Shown here in pieces: positions 24,829-34,402 of a stretch of 64,000 bases of DNA (its first letter is position 1; every line of letters begins with the position of its first letter). Source of the stretch: Methyloversatilis discipulorum (GTDB lineage Bacteria; Pseudomonadota; Gammaproteobacteria; Burkholderiales; Rhodocyclaceae). Position numbers and translations under genes: made by a program. Below the pieces are notes generated by a model. That model was not told where the DNA came from. It saw only the letters and a list, made by a program, of their open reading frames with translations, and made no database searches. The stretch covers positions 1,116,001 through 1,180,000 of the forward strand of contig NZ_AZUP01000001.1 of NCBI RefSeq assembly GCF_000527135.1, given 5' to 3'.

Positions 24829-26040
24829 GTGAAACATTCCTGCATACGCATTCTGTGCGGCCTGCTGCTGGCCGCCCCCGCATGGCCCGCGCTCGCGGGT
24901 AGCTCGCCCGCGCTCGCCGCGGCGCTCGAATCAGCCTGGCAGCGCGCGCTCGCGGCGAGCGAGGCGAGCGGCCGCAGCCGCATCGCCGAAGCACGCCTTG
25001 CCGCCACGGCCAGCCCGTGGGCGGCACCGCCCTCGATCGACATTTCCCAGCGCGAAAACCGGCTGCTGCGCGATACCGGCCAGCGCGAAACCGAAGTGGG
25101 CGTGAGCTGGCCGCTGTGGCTGCCCGGCCAGCGCGACGCACGCCAGCGCGCGGCGCGCGGCGAGGTGGATCTCGCCAGTGCCTCCGCCGAACAGCTCCGG
25201 CTCGGTCTGGCCGGAGAGTTGCGCGAACTGGCCTGGGCGGCAGCTGCACTGCGTGCCGTGCGCGACGAGAGCCGGCTGCAGGCGGACAGTCTCGACGGAC
25301 TGGCGGCGGACGTCGCCCGCCGGGTGGATGCCGGCGAACTGGCCCATGCCGACCTGCTGGCCGCACGCGCCGAGGCCGAACTGGCACGCGCTGACGCGAT
25401 CGAGGCCGCGCAGCAGCTGCGCGCCGTCGAATCGCGCTGGCAGGTGCTGACCGGCGATCTCCCGCTGCCGGACGGTGCGGACGAACAGCCGGGCGCCGCG
25501 ACCGACATCGAGCGCCACCCCGAACTCGCCGCCGCGCAGGCGGCACTCGAACTGGCCCGCCGCCGGCTGGACGCGGTGAAACTGGACCGCCGCGCGCCGC
25601 CCGAACTGACGGTGCGCTATCGCCACGACGAGCCGGGCGCGGGCATGCCGGCGCAGGACAGCATCGGCCTCGGTGTGCGCATTCCGCTCGGCACGGCCGA
25701 CCGCAACCTGGAGCGTGACGCCACCGCGCTGGTCGAGCTGGACCGCGCCCAGGTGCAGCTCGACCGGACACGCGAGCGGCTGCGCGCCGACGTCGCGCTG
25801 GCCGAGCAGGCGCTGAACACGGCGCACGCCGCGCTGGAAGCCGGACGCCTGCGTGCCGCGCTGCTGGTCGAGCGCGCCGCCCTGCTCGACCGCGCCTTCC
25901 GCGCCGGCGAAAGCGGCCTGCCCGAACTGCTGCGGGTGCGTGCCGCCGCTGCCCAGGCACAGCAGGGCGTGCGGCGCCAGCTGGCCATGCTCGGGCTCGC
26001 TCGCGCCCGACTCAACCAATCGATCGGACTTCTGCCATGA
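24829..26040 (+). CDS. TolC-family outer membrane factor, CzcC-like
   Basis: The GTG at 24829 gives a compact signal peptide (CIRILCGLLLAAPAWPALA); an ATG at 24781 would add 16 hydrophilic residues. The mature part is Ala/Leu/Arg-rich and helical, with two repeated coiled-coil and beta-barrel segments as in TolC/CzcC. Landmarks include EVGVSWPLWLPGQR, DDGDL-type turns and SIGLGVRIPLG. It would form the outer-membrane channel of the RND efflux system encoded downstream. Its stop overlaps the next gene by four bases (ATGA). Confidence 0.88.
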   Translation: MKHSCIRILCGLLLAAPAWPALAGSSPALAAALESAWQRALAASEASGRSRIAEARLAATASPWAAPPSIDISQRENRLLRDTGQRETEVGVSWPLWLPGQRDARQRAARGEVDLASASAEQLRLGLAGELRELAWAAAALRAVRDESRLQADSLDGLAADVARRVDAGELAHADLLAARAEAELARADAIEAAQQLRAVESRWQVLTGDLPLPDGADEQPGAATDIERHPELAAAQAALELARRRLDAVKLDRRAPPELTVRYRHDEPGAGMPAQDSIGLGVRIPLGTADRNLERDATALVELDRAQVQLDRTRERLRADVALAEQALNTAHAALEAGRLRAALLVERAALLDRAFRAGESGLPELLRVRAAAAQAQQGVRRQLAMLGLARARLNQSIGLLP

Positions 26041-26639
26041 CCCCGCTTCACCTGCTGCGCAGCCTGCGCCTGCCCGCCTTCGTGCTGGCTTTCCTGTTCC
26101 ATCTGCCGGCGGTCGCCGCTCCGGGCGCCCATGGCCCGGACGGCGAGCACCTCGACGCGCCGGCCGGCGCCCACGCGACCGGCGCGACACCGCGCACGGA
26201 AACACATTCCGAACTGTTCGAACTGGTCGCCCGGCTCGGCGGTGGCGAACTGTCGGTGATGATCGACCGCTACGACAGCAACGAGCCGGTACTGGGCGCC
26301 ACAGTCGACGTGGAGAGCGACGGCGTGCGCGCGACCGCGCAGTTCCACGCAGACCACGGCGACTACGCCTTCAGCGACCCGGCCCTGCTGGCTGCCCTGT
26401 CACGGCCGGGCGATCACGCGCTGGTGTTCACCGTGCGCCGCGGCGAGGGGGCCGAACCGCAAGAGGCGGACCTGCTCGACGCCGTGCTGCATGTCGATGC
26501 CGAGGTGGCGGCTGACGAACACGCGTCGGTGTTGTCCCGCGTTCCCACGGCGGCCTGGATCGCCGCCGCCGTGATCGCGCTGGCTGCGGCGCTGCTGCTC
26601 GCACGCCGCGGCCGCACCGACAAGGGAGTCCGCGCATGA
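26037..26639 (+). CDS. Membrane-anchored periplasmic protein of the metal-efflux operon
   Basis: This 200-residue protein has a signal peptide (LPAFVLAFLFHLPAVAA), directly followed by the motif PGAHGPDGEHLD. A beta-rich domain follows, and a C-terminal membrane helix (AAWIAAAVIALAAALLLA) with a basic tail ends the protein. The motif is nearly repeated at the N-terminus of the adaptor encoded next. The His/Glu/Asp content suggests metal binding in the periplasm. It overlaps both neighbours by ATGA, so it is an integral part of the operon. No named family is recognised. Confidence 0.8.
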   Translation: MTPLHLLRSLRLPAFVLAFLFHLPAVAAPGAHGPDGEHLDAPAGAHATGATPRTETHSELFELVARLGGGELSVMIDRYDSNEPVLGATVDVESDGVRATAQFHADHGDYAFSDPALLAALSRPGDHALVFTVRRGEGAEPQEADLLDAVLHVDAEVAADEHASVLSRVPTAAWIAAAVIALAAALLLARRGRTDKGVRA

Positions 26640-27751
26640 AACGCCTGCTCCACATCGTCACCACCGCCCTGTTCGCCAGCGTCGCCCTTGCCGGTCCGGG
26701 CGCGCACGGCCCGGGTGGCGAACACCTGGACGAAGCGGCGCACGCCACAGCGTCCGGTCTGGCCCGGCTGCCGGACGGCAGCGTGAACGTGCCCAAGATC
26801 GCCCAGCGGCGCATGGTCATCCGCACCCGCGTCGTCACGACGAGCGAGGCCGCGCGCACGGTCGAGCTGCCAGGTCGCGTGATCGCCGACCCGAATGCCG
26901 GCGGACGCGTGCAGGCCCTCTACGGTGGCCGCCTCGAAGCCGGACCGCGCGGCCTGCCGGTAATCGGGCAGACGGTGCGCCAGGGCGACATCCTCGCCTG
27001 GGTGCGCCACAACCCGGACCCGATCGCCCAGGCCAACCAGACGGCGCTGCGCGCCGAACTGCGCACCGCGCGCCTGCTGGTCGAACAGCGGGTGGCGCGG
27101 CTGGAAGGTCTGGAAGGTTCTATCCCGCGCAAGGACATCGAGTCGGCGCGGGCCGAACTGGCCGGACTGCGCGAACGCGAAGCCGGCATCGCCGCCGGCA
27201 TCGGCTCGCGTGAAGCGCTGCGCGCCCCGGTCAGTGGCGTGATCGCCCGTGCCGACATGCTTGCGGGTCAGGTGGTGGACGCGCGCGACACGCTGTTCGA
27301 GATCGTCGATCCGGCGCGTCTGCTGGTCGAGGCGACGGTGGCCGACGCGGCACTGGCCACCCGCCTCGCCGGTGCGGCGCTGAAGGACGTGCCCGACGTG
27401 GCGCTCAGCTTCCTCGGCGCCGGCGGCAGTCTGCGCGACGGCGTGCTGCCGGTGCTGTTCCGCACCCAGGGCAAGGCCGGCGCCCGGCCCGCGCTCGCGG
27501 TCGGCCAGCCGGTGTCGGTGGTCGCGCAACTGGCCGAGCGCATCCCGGGCATCGTGTTGCCGACCCGCGCGCTGACGCGCAATGCGTCGAACGAACCGGT
27601 GGTGTGGATCAAGTCGGGCGCGGAGCGCTTCATCCCGCAGCCGGTCGAGGTGCAGACGCTGGATGCGCAGACGGTGGTGGTGACGCGCGGGCTGTCCGCC
27701 GACAACCGCGTGGTCGTGCAGGGCGCGTCGCTGATCGCGCAGATCCGCTGA
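26636..27751 (+). CDS. RND efflux periplasmic adaptor, CzcB-like
   Basis: This 371-residue membrane-fusion protein has a signal peptide, then [13 protein letters not shown], a likely metal-binding segment shared with the preceding protein. Beyond that are the beta-barrel and lipoyl-like halves ([37 protein letters not shown]) around a helical hairpin (about 145-190). It bridges the RND pump and the TolC-like channel. The RND gene starts 14 bases downstream with a GGAGG site. Confidence 0.9.
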   Translation: MKRLLHIVTTALFASVALAGPGAHGPGGEHLDEAAHATASGLARLPDGSVNVPKIAQRRMVIRTRVVTTSEAARTVELPGRVIADPNAGGRVQALYGGRLEAGPRGLPVIGQTVRQGDILAWVRHNPDPIAQANQTALRAELRTARLLVEQRVARLEGLEGSIPRKDIESARAELAGLREREAGIAAGIGSREALRAPVSGVIARADMLAGQVVDARDTLFEIVDPARLLVEATVADAALATRLAGAALKDVPDVALSFLGAGGSLRDGVLPVLFRTQGKAGARPALAVGQPVSVVAQLAERIPGIVLPTRALTRNASNEPVVWIKSGAERFIPQPVEVQTLDAQTVVVTRGLSADNRVVVQGASLIAQIR

Positions 27752-27764
27752 ACGGAGGCCACCC

Positions 27765-30700
27765 ATGTTCAACTGGATCGTCCGCCTGAGCCTGCACAAC
27801 CGGCTGCTGGTGCTTGCGCTGTCCACGCTGCTGATGGCCTATGGCGCTTATACCGCGTGGCGCACGCCGGTCGATGTGTTTCCCGATCTGAACAAGCCGC
27901 TGGTGACCGTGCTGACCGAAGCCGGCGGCATGGCGCCCGAAGAGGTCGAACAGCTCGTCAGCTTCCCGCTCGAAACCGCGCTCAACGGCATGCCCGGCGT
28001 GACGCGCGTGCGCTCGACCTCGGGCATCGGCCTGTCCATCGTGTACGCCGAATTCGACTGGGGCACCGACATCTACCGCAATCGCCAGCTGGTGGCGGAG
28101 CGGCTGGCGCTGGTGCGCACGCAGATGCCGGAAGGCGTGTCGCCGGTGATGGGACCGGTGTCGTCCATCATGGGCGAAATCATGCTGATCGCGCTGCCGC
28201 TGGCCTCGGCCGACGGTGCGGCCGGCGCCTCGCCGATGCAGGCGCGCGAATACGCCGACTTCGTGCTGCGCCCCCGCCTGCTGTCCATCGCCGGCGTGTC
28301 GCAGGTGATCCCGATCGGCGGCGACGTGCGCGAGCTCAGGGTGGAGGCCGACACCGCACGCATGGCGCAGTTCGGCGTCTCACTGACGCAGCTCGAGCAG
28401 GCGCTGCGCGGCTTCGCGCAGAACGCGGGCGGCGGTTTCATCGACCGCAACAACCGCGAATACCTGATCCGCCACATCGGCCGAACGCACCGCATCGAAG
28501 ACCTGCAGAGCCTGTCGGTCGGCTGGAAGGACGGGCGCACGATACGGCTCGATCAGGTCGCGCGCGCGGGCTTCGCGCCGGCGCTCAAGCGCGGCGACGC
28601 CGGCTACAACGGTGCGCCGGCAGTCATCGTCAGCGTGCAGAAGCAGCCGACCGCCGACACGCTGAAGCTCACGGCGGCGGTCGAGGCCGCGCTCGGCGAG
28701 CTGAAGCAGGGTCTGCCGCCCGGCCTGGCGGAACCGCGCGTGCTGTTCCGCCAGGCGGACTTCATCGAAGCGTCGATCGGCAACGTGACCGAGGCGCTGC
28801 GCGACGGCGCCGTCATGGTCGGCATCGTGCTGTTCGCCTTCCTGCTGTCGGCGCGCACCACGCTCATTTCGCTGATCGCCATCCCGCTGTCGCTGGCGGT
28901 CACCGCCGTGGTGTTTCACTGGCTGGGGCAATCGATCAACGTGATGACGCTGGGCGGACTGGCGATCGCCATCGGCGAGCTGGTGGACGACGCGGTCGTC
29001 GACGTCGAGAACATCCTGCGCCGCCTGCGCCAGAACAGGCAGGCCGACAGACCGCTGCCGGTGCTGGAGGTGGTGCGACAGGCCAGCGTCGAGGTGCGCA
29101 CCGGCATCGTCTATGCCACCGTGATCGTGGTGCTGGTATTCGTGCCGCTGTTCGCGCTGCCCGGCATCGAAGGCCGGCTGTTCGCGCCGCTGGGCGTGGC
29201 CTACATCGTGTCCATCCTGGCGTCGATGGCAGTGTCGATGACGGTGACGCCGGTGCTGGCCAGTCTGCTGCTGCCGGGCATGAAGCGGCTCGACCACGGC
29301 GACAGCCCGCTGGTCGCCTGGCTCAAGCGACTGGACAGCCGCGTGCTGGCGTGGTCCTTCCCGCGGGCGCGCGGGCTCGTGCTGGCAGCACTGCTGGCGG
29401 TGCTTGCCGCGGCCGCCAGCGTGCCCTTCTTCCCGCGCGCCTTTCTGCCGGCCTTCAACGAGGGCTCGCTGGTGCTGTCGCTGATGTTCACGCCGGGCAC
29501 TTCTCTGGCCGAATCCAGCAGCATGGGGGCACTCGCCGAGACGCTGATCCGGGGCGTGCCCGAAGTGCGTCAGGTCGGCCGCCGCACCGGCCGCGCGGAA
29601 CTGGACGAGCATGCCGAAGGCGTACATTCCACCGAGATCGATATCGACCTCAGTCGCGACGGCCGCGACCGCGAAACCGTGATGGCCGACATCCGCAACG
29701 CGCTGTCGGTGCTGCCGGCCTCAGTCGCTATCGGCCAGCCGATCTCGCACCGGCTCGACCATCTGCTGTCCGGGGTGCGCGCGCAGATCGTGCTGAAGAT
29801 CTATGGCGAGGACACCGACACGCTGCGCGCCCAGGCCGAGCAGCTGCGCGCCCGCCTCGCCGAAGTCCCCGGTCTGGTCGACCTGAGCGTGGAAAAGCAG
29901 GTGCTGATTCCGCAGGTGACGGTGCGCATCGATCACGCGCGCGCGTCGCAGGCCGGTCTGTCGCCGGGTGAGGCGACCCGGGCGCTGCACGTGCTGACCG
30001 ACGGCGCGCACGACGGCGCCCTCATCGTCGACGGCATCCGCCGCTACCGTCTGGTGCTGCGGCTGCCGGACGACGCGCGCGGGCCGGTCGATCTGGAGCG
30101 CGTGCTGATCGACACGCCGGCCGGCCGTCTGCCGCTGGCGGCGATCGCACAGGTGGAACAGACCGACGGCCCAAACCAGATCGGGCGCGAGAACGGCCGG
30201 CGACGCATCGTGGTGTATGCCAACACCGACGGTTCGGACATGGGGCGCATCGTCGGCGACATCCGCAACATCGTCGGCGCCACGGCATTGCCTACCGGCA
30301 CCTTCATCAGCCTCGAAGGCCAGTTCCAGGCACAGGAGCAGGCGACCCTGCTGATCGCCGGCCTGTCGCTGGCCTCGCTGGCGATGATCTTTCTGGTGCT
30401 GTACACGCGCTACCGCTCGGCAGTGCTGGCCGGCATCATCATGGCCGGCATCCCGCTGGCCCTGATCGGCAGCGTTCTGGCGATGTGGCTGGCAGGCGTG
30501 ACGCTGTCGGTCGCCTCGATGGTCGGCTTCATCACGCTGGCCGGCATCGCGACGCGCAACGGCATCCTGAAGGTGAGCCACTACGTCCATCTGTGCCAGC
30601 ACGAGGGCGAACGCTTCGGCACGGCGATGATCACCCGCGGTTCGCTGGAGCGCCTGACGCCGGTGCTGATGACCGCGCTGGTAGCCGCCTTCGCGCTGAC

Positions 30701-30911
30701 GCCTCTGCTGCTCGCCGCCGATGCGCCGGGCAAGGAAATCCTGCATCCGGTGGCGGTGGTCATCTTCGGCGGCCTGATCAGCGCGACGCTGCTCGACACC
30801 CTGCTCACACCGGTGCTGTACTGGCGCTTCGGCGAGGCCGCGACGCGGCAACTGATTGCGGCGGCCGACGACAGCTCTCCGACAGAACAACGCCTGGAGG
30901 CACTGCCATGA
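27765..30911 (+). CDS. Heavy-metal RND efflux pump, CusA/CzcA family
   Basis: This 1048-residue protein shows the full RND layout: N-terminal helix, two large periplasmic loops (about 35-335 and 570-865) and two groups of helices. [27 protein letters not shown] and [12 protein letters not shown] are typical of the HME group. In helix 4 it has [14 protein letters not shown], which differs from the CzcA motif (DFGxxVDGAVV) and from CusA (IGAMVDAAIVMIEN). The metal therefore cannot be assigned to Zn/Co/Cd or Cu/Ag with confidence. It uses the proton gradient to export periplasmic or cytoplasmic cations through the adaptor and outer channel. Confidence 0.92.
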   Translation: MFNWIVRLSLHNRLLVLALSTLLMAYGAYTAWRTPVDVFPDLNKPLVTVLTEAGGMAPEEVEQLVSFPLETALNGMPGVTRVRSTSGIGLSIVYAEFDWGTDIYRNRQLVAERLALVRTQMPEGVSPVMGPVSSIMGEIMLIALPLASADGAAGASPMQAREYADFVLRPRLLSIAGVSQVIPIGGDVRELRVEADTARMAQFGVSLTQLEQALRGFAQNAGGGFIDRNNREYLIRHIGRTHRIEDLQSLSVGWKDGRTIRLDQVARAGFAPALKRGDAGYNGAPAVIVSVQKQPTADTLKLTAAVEAALGELKQGLPPGLAEPRVLFRQADFIEASIGNVTEALRDGAVMVGIVLFAFLLSARTTLISLIAIPLSLAVTAVVFHWLGQSINVMTLGGLAIAIGELVDDAVVDVENILRRLRQNRQADRPLPVLEVVRQASVEVRTGIVYATVIVVLVFVPLFALPGIEGRLFAPLGVAYIVSILASMAVSMTVTPVLASLLLPGMKRLDHGDSPLVAWLKRLDSRVLAWSFPRARGLVLAALLAVLAAAASVPFFPRAFLPAFNEGSLVLSLMFTPGTSLAESSSMGALAETLIRGVPEVRQVGRRTGRAELDEHAEGVHSTEIDIDLSRDGRDRETVMADIRNALSVLPASVAIGQPISHRLDHLLSGVRAQIVLKIYGEDTDTLRAQAEQLRARLAEVPGLVDLSVEKQVLIPQVTVRIDHARASQAGLSPGEATRALHVLTDGAHDGALIVDGIRRYRLVLRLPDDARGPVDLERVLIDTPAGRLPLAAIAQVEQTDGPNQIGRENGRRRIVVYANTDGSDMGRIVGDIRNIVGATALPTGTFISLEGQFQAQEQATLLIAGLSLASLAMIFLVLYTRYRSAVLAGIIMAGIPLALIGSVLAMWLAGVTLSVASMVGFITLAGIATRNGILKVSHYVHLCQHEGERFGTAMITRGSLERLTPVLMTALVAAFALTPLLLAADAPGKEILHPVAVVIFGGLISATLLDTLLTPVLYWRFGEAATRQLIAAADDSSPTEQRLEALP

Positions 30912-31342
30912 GCCGTTCGACGACGCCCCCGCGCATTCCGGACGCTTTGACGATGGTGCACACGATGATCAAACATCTGCTGGCCACACTGATTACCCTG
31001 GCCGTCGCAGCGGCCAGCACCGCGGCACTGGCCCACGGCGAGGCCACGCCGCGTCACGGCGGCGTGACCCGATCGGTCAATGATCTGTCCTTCGAACTGG
31101 TCGCGCTCGACAGCGGCGCGGCAATCTATATTGAGGACCACGGCAAGCCCGTCAGCACCTCCGGTTTCGCCGGAAAGCTCACGGTACTGGCGGGCTCGAA
31201 CCGATCGGACGCTGCGCTAAAGCCGGGCAGCGACAACACCCTGGTGGCGGACGGGATCAAGCTGCAGCCGGGCGCCATCGCCGTTGCCGTGCTCACCGAC
31301 CGCAACGGCCGAACCACCACCGTGCGGTTCACGCTGAAGTAG
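30908..31342 (+). CDS. Small periplasmic protein of the metal-efflux operon
   Basis: The ATG at 30908 overlaps the stop of the RND gene (ATGA), giving 144 residues. A more plausible translation start for a signal peptide is the ATG at 30965 ([19 protein letters not shown]). The mature domain is about 95 residues, starting [11 protein letters not shown] and then mainly beta ([23 protein letters not shown]). Small proteins of this type often sit at the end of HME-RND operons and may bind metal at the His-containing N-terminus. Family not named. Confidence 0.75.
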   Translation: MSRSTTPPRIPDALTMVHTMIKHLLATLITLAVAAASTAALAHGEATPRHGGVTRSVNDLSFELVALDSGAAIYIEDHGKPVSTSGFAGKLTVLAGSNRSDAALKPGSDNTLVADGIKLQPGAIAVAVLTDRNGRTTTVRFTLK

Positions 31343-31345
31343 GCG

Positions 31346-32398
31346 ATGTCGATGTCCACAGCCGGACCGGCCTTCAGGGGCGGCATGCTTGCACTGCTCT
31401 CGGCCGTGCTGTTCGGCATGAGCACGCCCTTGATCGCCCGACTGTCATCGGGAATCAATCCCTTTCTGACGGCCGCACTGCTCTATGCCGGCGCAGCGCT
31501 CGCCGGCGCAACGATGATCAGGGGCCGGGCGCGCGAAGCCGGATTGCGCCGCACCGACGCCGTGCCGCTGGCATGGATCACGCTGAGCGGGGCCGTCGTC
31601 GCACCGGTCGCGCTGGCCTGGGGGCTGCAGCGCTGCAGTACGACTTCGGCGTCGCTGATGCTGGCGCTGGAGGCCCTGTTCACAGCGCTGCTCGCGCACT
31701 GGCTCTACCGCGAACAGATCGGCTTGCGGGCATGGGTGGCCCTGTTGCTGCTCACCGCCGGCGCCATCGCGCTTCTGTTCGACGCAGCGCAGACAGGTAC
31801 GAGCCAGACGCTCGGGCTGATCGCCGTCGTCGTGGCGACGATGGCGTGGGGGACGGACGATGCGCTGTCGCGCGCAGTGGCCGACCGTGACCCGGGCCAG
31901 GTCATCCTGGTCAAGGGCGCCGCCGGTGCCGCCACGACCGGCGCAATGGCACTGGCCGCTGGCGCCCGACTCACCGACGTCGGCCAGATCGCCGGTCTGC
32001 TGCTGGTGGGTGTTACCGGGTATGGCCTGAGCCTCAAGTTCTATCTGCTTGCACAGCGAACCTTCGGCGCGGCGCGCACCGGTTCGGTGTTCGCCTTCGT
32101 TCCGTTCATCGGCGCACTCGGGGCAGTGCTGATGGGCGAGCGGGAAGCGGGCGCGGGACTGCGGGTCGCCAGCGTGCTGATGATAGTCGGGGTGATCCTT
32201 CACCTCACCGAGAAGCACCAGCACCGGCACGAACATGGCGTGCTCGAACACGAGCACGCGCACACGCACGACGACGGGCATCACCTCCACAAGCACGACC
32301 CGCCGGTTCAGGGATCGCACAGTCACATGCACCGTCATGAGCCGATGAGCCACTCTCATCCACACCTGCCGGATGCGCATCACACGCATCCACACTGA
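31346..32398 (+). CDS. DMT (EamA) family exporter with a His-rich C-terminal tail
   Basis: This 350-residue protein has ten predicted membrane helices in two EamA repeats (about residues 10-140 and 150-285). A roughly 60-residue tail with more than 20 His follows (blocks such as HQHRHEHG, HTHDDGHHLHKHD and HSHMHRHEPMSHSHPH). It starts 3 bases after the preceding periplasmic gene, so it belongs to the metal-efflux operon. EamA proteins usually move metabolites; the tail indicates a metal-linked role, for example cation export or metal sensing by the transporter. Substrate inferred only. Confidence 0.85.
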   Translation: MSMSTAGPAFRGGMLALLSAVLFGMSTPLIARLSSGINPFLTAALLYAGAALAGATMIRGRAREAGLRRTDAVPLAWITLSGAVVAPVALAWGLQRCSTTSASLMLALEALFTALLAHWLYREQIGLRAWVALLLLTAGAIALLFDAAQTGTSQTLGLIAVVVATMAWGTDDALSRAVADRDPGQVILVKGAAGAATTGAMALAAGARLTDVGQIAGLLLVGVTGYGLSLKFYLLAQRTFGAARTGSVFAFVPFIGALGAVLMGEREAGAGLRVASVLMIVGVILHLTEKHQHRHEHGVLEHEHAHTHDDGHHLHKHDPPVQGSHSHMHRHEPMSHSHPHLPDAHHTHPH

Positions 32399-32672
32399 CG
32401 CAAGCCCGTTCGGTGCGCACAGCGCCAAGCGGAGCGACATATCGTATGCGGACAGGCTGCGCCAACCCGCGAAACCCACGGCACACTGTGCACCGGGACA
32501 TCGCACGCAGCGCGGCCGGTCGCCATTCAGGCGACGAAAGTTTGATCTAATACTGAGCACACTAAGGATGCATCCGTCAGACTGAGCGCTGTCGGTGTCT
32601 TCACCGGCAGGCCGTCGCGCTTCAGTTCGCCATGCGCGCTGCATGCCTGCCGAACCATAACCAGAACGCGCC
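32399..32672. other. Intergenic region before the Kef-type antiporter
   Basis: This 274-base gap separates the metal-efflux operon from the ion-homeostasis genes. An AT-richer stretch near 32530-32570 (tttgatctaatactgagcac) may be the promoter of the downstream operon. No gene is seen. Confidence 0.4.
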
Positions 32673-34394
32673 ATGCCACACGACATCACCCTCATCGCCA
32701 CCATTGCGGCCGGTTTCGGTCTCGCCATGATCTTCGGCCTGATCGCGGTACGCCTGCGCATGCCGCCGCTGGTCGGCTACCTGATGGCGGGCATCGTGAT
32801 CAGTCCGACCACGCCGGGCTTCGTCGCCGACATCGGGCTGGCCAGCCAGCTGGCCGAGATCGGCGTGATGCTGCTGATGTTCGGCGTCGGCCTGCACTTC
32901 TCGCTCGACGACCTGATGGCGGTCAAGCGCATCGCGGTGCCCGGCGCGGTGGTGCAGATCGCCGTCGCCACGCTGCTCGGCATGGCGATCGCGACGATGT
33001 GGGACTGGAACGTCGGCGCCGCCATCGTGTTCGGTCTGTGCCTTTCGGTGGCGAGTACCGTGGTGCTGCTGCGCGCGCTTGAGTCGAAAGGGCTGCTGAA
33101 GTCGATCAACGGCCAGATCGCGGTCGGCTGGCTGGTGGTCGAGGACCTGGTGATGGTGCTGGTGCTGGTGCTGCTGCCAGCGCTGGCCGGCGTGCTGTCG
33201 GGCGATACCGCCGCCGCGTCCGGCCGTGACCTGGGCATCGCGATGGCGATCACGCTGGCCAAGGTGATCGCCTTCATCGTGCTCATGCTGGTGGTCGGCC
33301 GCCGCGTGCTGCCGCGTCTGCTGTGGTGGGTGGCGCGCACCGGTTCGCAGGAGCTGTTCACGCTGAGCGTGGTGGCCATCGCGGTCGGCGTGGCTTTCGG
33401 CGCGGCCGCGCTGTTCGACGTGTCGTTCGCGCTGGGTGCCTTCTTCGCCGGCATGATGATGCGTGAGTCGGAGTTCAGCCACCGCGCCGCCGACGAATCG
33501 CTGCCGCTGCGCGACGCTTTCGCGGTGCTGTTCTTCGTGTCGGTGGGCATGCTGTTCGACCCGGCCGTGATCTGGACGCAGCCGCTGAAGCTATTGCTGG
33601 TGGTGGCCATCATCATGGTGGGCAAGACCATCGCGGCGGTACTGCTGGTGCTCGCCTTCCGTTACCCGTTGAACACCGCGCTGACGGTGGGCGCCAGCCT
33701 GGCGCAGATCGGCGAGTTCTCCTTCATCCTCGCCGGACTGGGTGTGACGCTCGGGTTGATGCCGGCCGAGGGGCAAAGTCTGGTGCTGGCCGGCGCGCTG
33801 ATTTCGATCGCCGCCAATGCGGCGCTGTTCTCCGCCATCGAACCCTTCCGCGCCTGGGCCATCGCGCGCTCGTCGCTGGCCCGCCGGCTGGAGCAGCGCG
33901 ACGACCCGCTGGCGGCGCTGCCGATGACCACCGACGCACGGCTGCTGCACCAACAGGTGGTGCTGGTCGGCTATGGCCGTGTCGGCCGGCGCATCGCCGA
34001 CGCGCTGCGCGAACAGCACATTCCCTGCGTGGTTGCCGAACAGAACCGCGAGCGCGTCGACCAGCTGCGGCGCGAGGGCGTGCCGGCGGTGTTCGGCGAC
34101 GCGCAGACGCCCGAAGTGCTGATCCAGGCCCACATCGCCCGCGCGGCGATGCTGGTGATCGCGATTCCGGAAACGGTGAATGTGCGCAAGATGGTCGAGA
34201 TCGCACGCACGCTGAACCCGGACATCGCCGTCGTGCTGCGCACCCACAACGAGGAAGAGGCCGAACTGCTCGAACGCGAGAGCCTGGGCACGGTGTTCCT
34301 CGGCGAAAACGAACTTGCGCGCGGCATGGCGGAACACGTCGTGCGGCATTTCGGGCGCGGCGCGCCCGGCGGCGCCAGTTGGCCGCATCACTGA
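32673..34394 (+). CDS. Kef-type cation/proton antiporter with RCK_N domain, YbaL-like
   Basis: This 573-residue protein has a CPA2 Na+/H+ exchanger domain with 12-13 helices (about residues 1-395). It is followed by a cytosolic TrkA-N (RCK_N) domain with the Rossmann motif VLVGYGRVGRRIA (about residue 430) and acidic turn VVAEQN. The membrane part carries the Kef signature LMFGVGLHFSLDDL. It exchanges K+ or other monovalent cations for H+ under nucleotide control. It lacks the RCK_C half, as in YbaL. It is the first gene of a cation-handling run. Confidence 0.9.
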   Translation: MPHDITLIATIAAGFGLAMIFGLIAVRLRMPPLVGYLMAGIVISPTTPGFVADIGLASQLAEIGVMLLMFGVGLHFSLDDLMAVKRIAVPGAVVQIAVATLLGMAIATMWDWNVGAAIVFGLCLSVASTVVLLRALESKGLLKSINGQIAVGWLVVEDLVMVLVLVLLPALAGVLSGDTAAASGRDLGIAMAITLAKVIAFIVLMLVVGRRVLPRLLWWVARTGSQELFTLSVVAIAVGVAFGAAALFDVSFALGAFFAGMMMRESEFSHRAADESLPLRDAFAVLFFVSVGMLFDPAVIWTQPLKLLLVVAIIMVGKTIAAVLLVLAFRYPLNTALTVGASLAQIGEFSFILAGLGVTLGLMPAEGQSLVLAGALISIAANAALFSAIEPFRAWAIARSSLARRLEQRDDPLAALPMTTDARLLHQQVVLVGYGRVGRRIADALREQHIPCVVAEQNRERVDQLRREGVPAVFGDAQTPEVLIQAHIARAAMLVIAIPETVNVRKMVEIARTLNPDIAVVLRTHNEEEAELLERESLGTVFLGENELARGMAEHVVRHFGRGAPGGASWPHH

Positions 34395-34402
34395 CGACCC
34401 TG

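Noticed and set aside
32221..32396. His-coding stretch at the end of the DMT gene considered as a low-complexity frameshift artefact
   Set aside because: The frame continues uninterrupted from the membrane part and the His codons alternate with varied residues, so it is a genuine tail.
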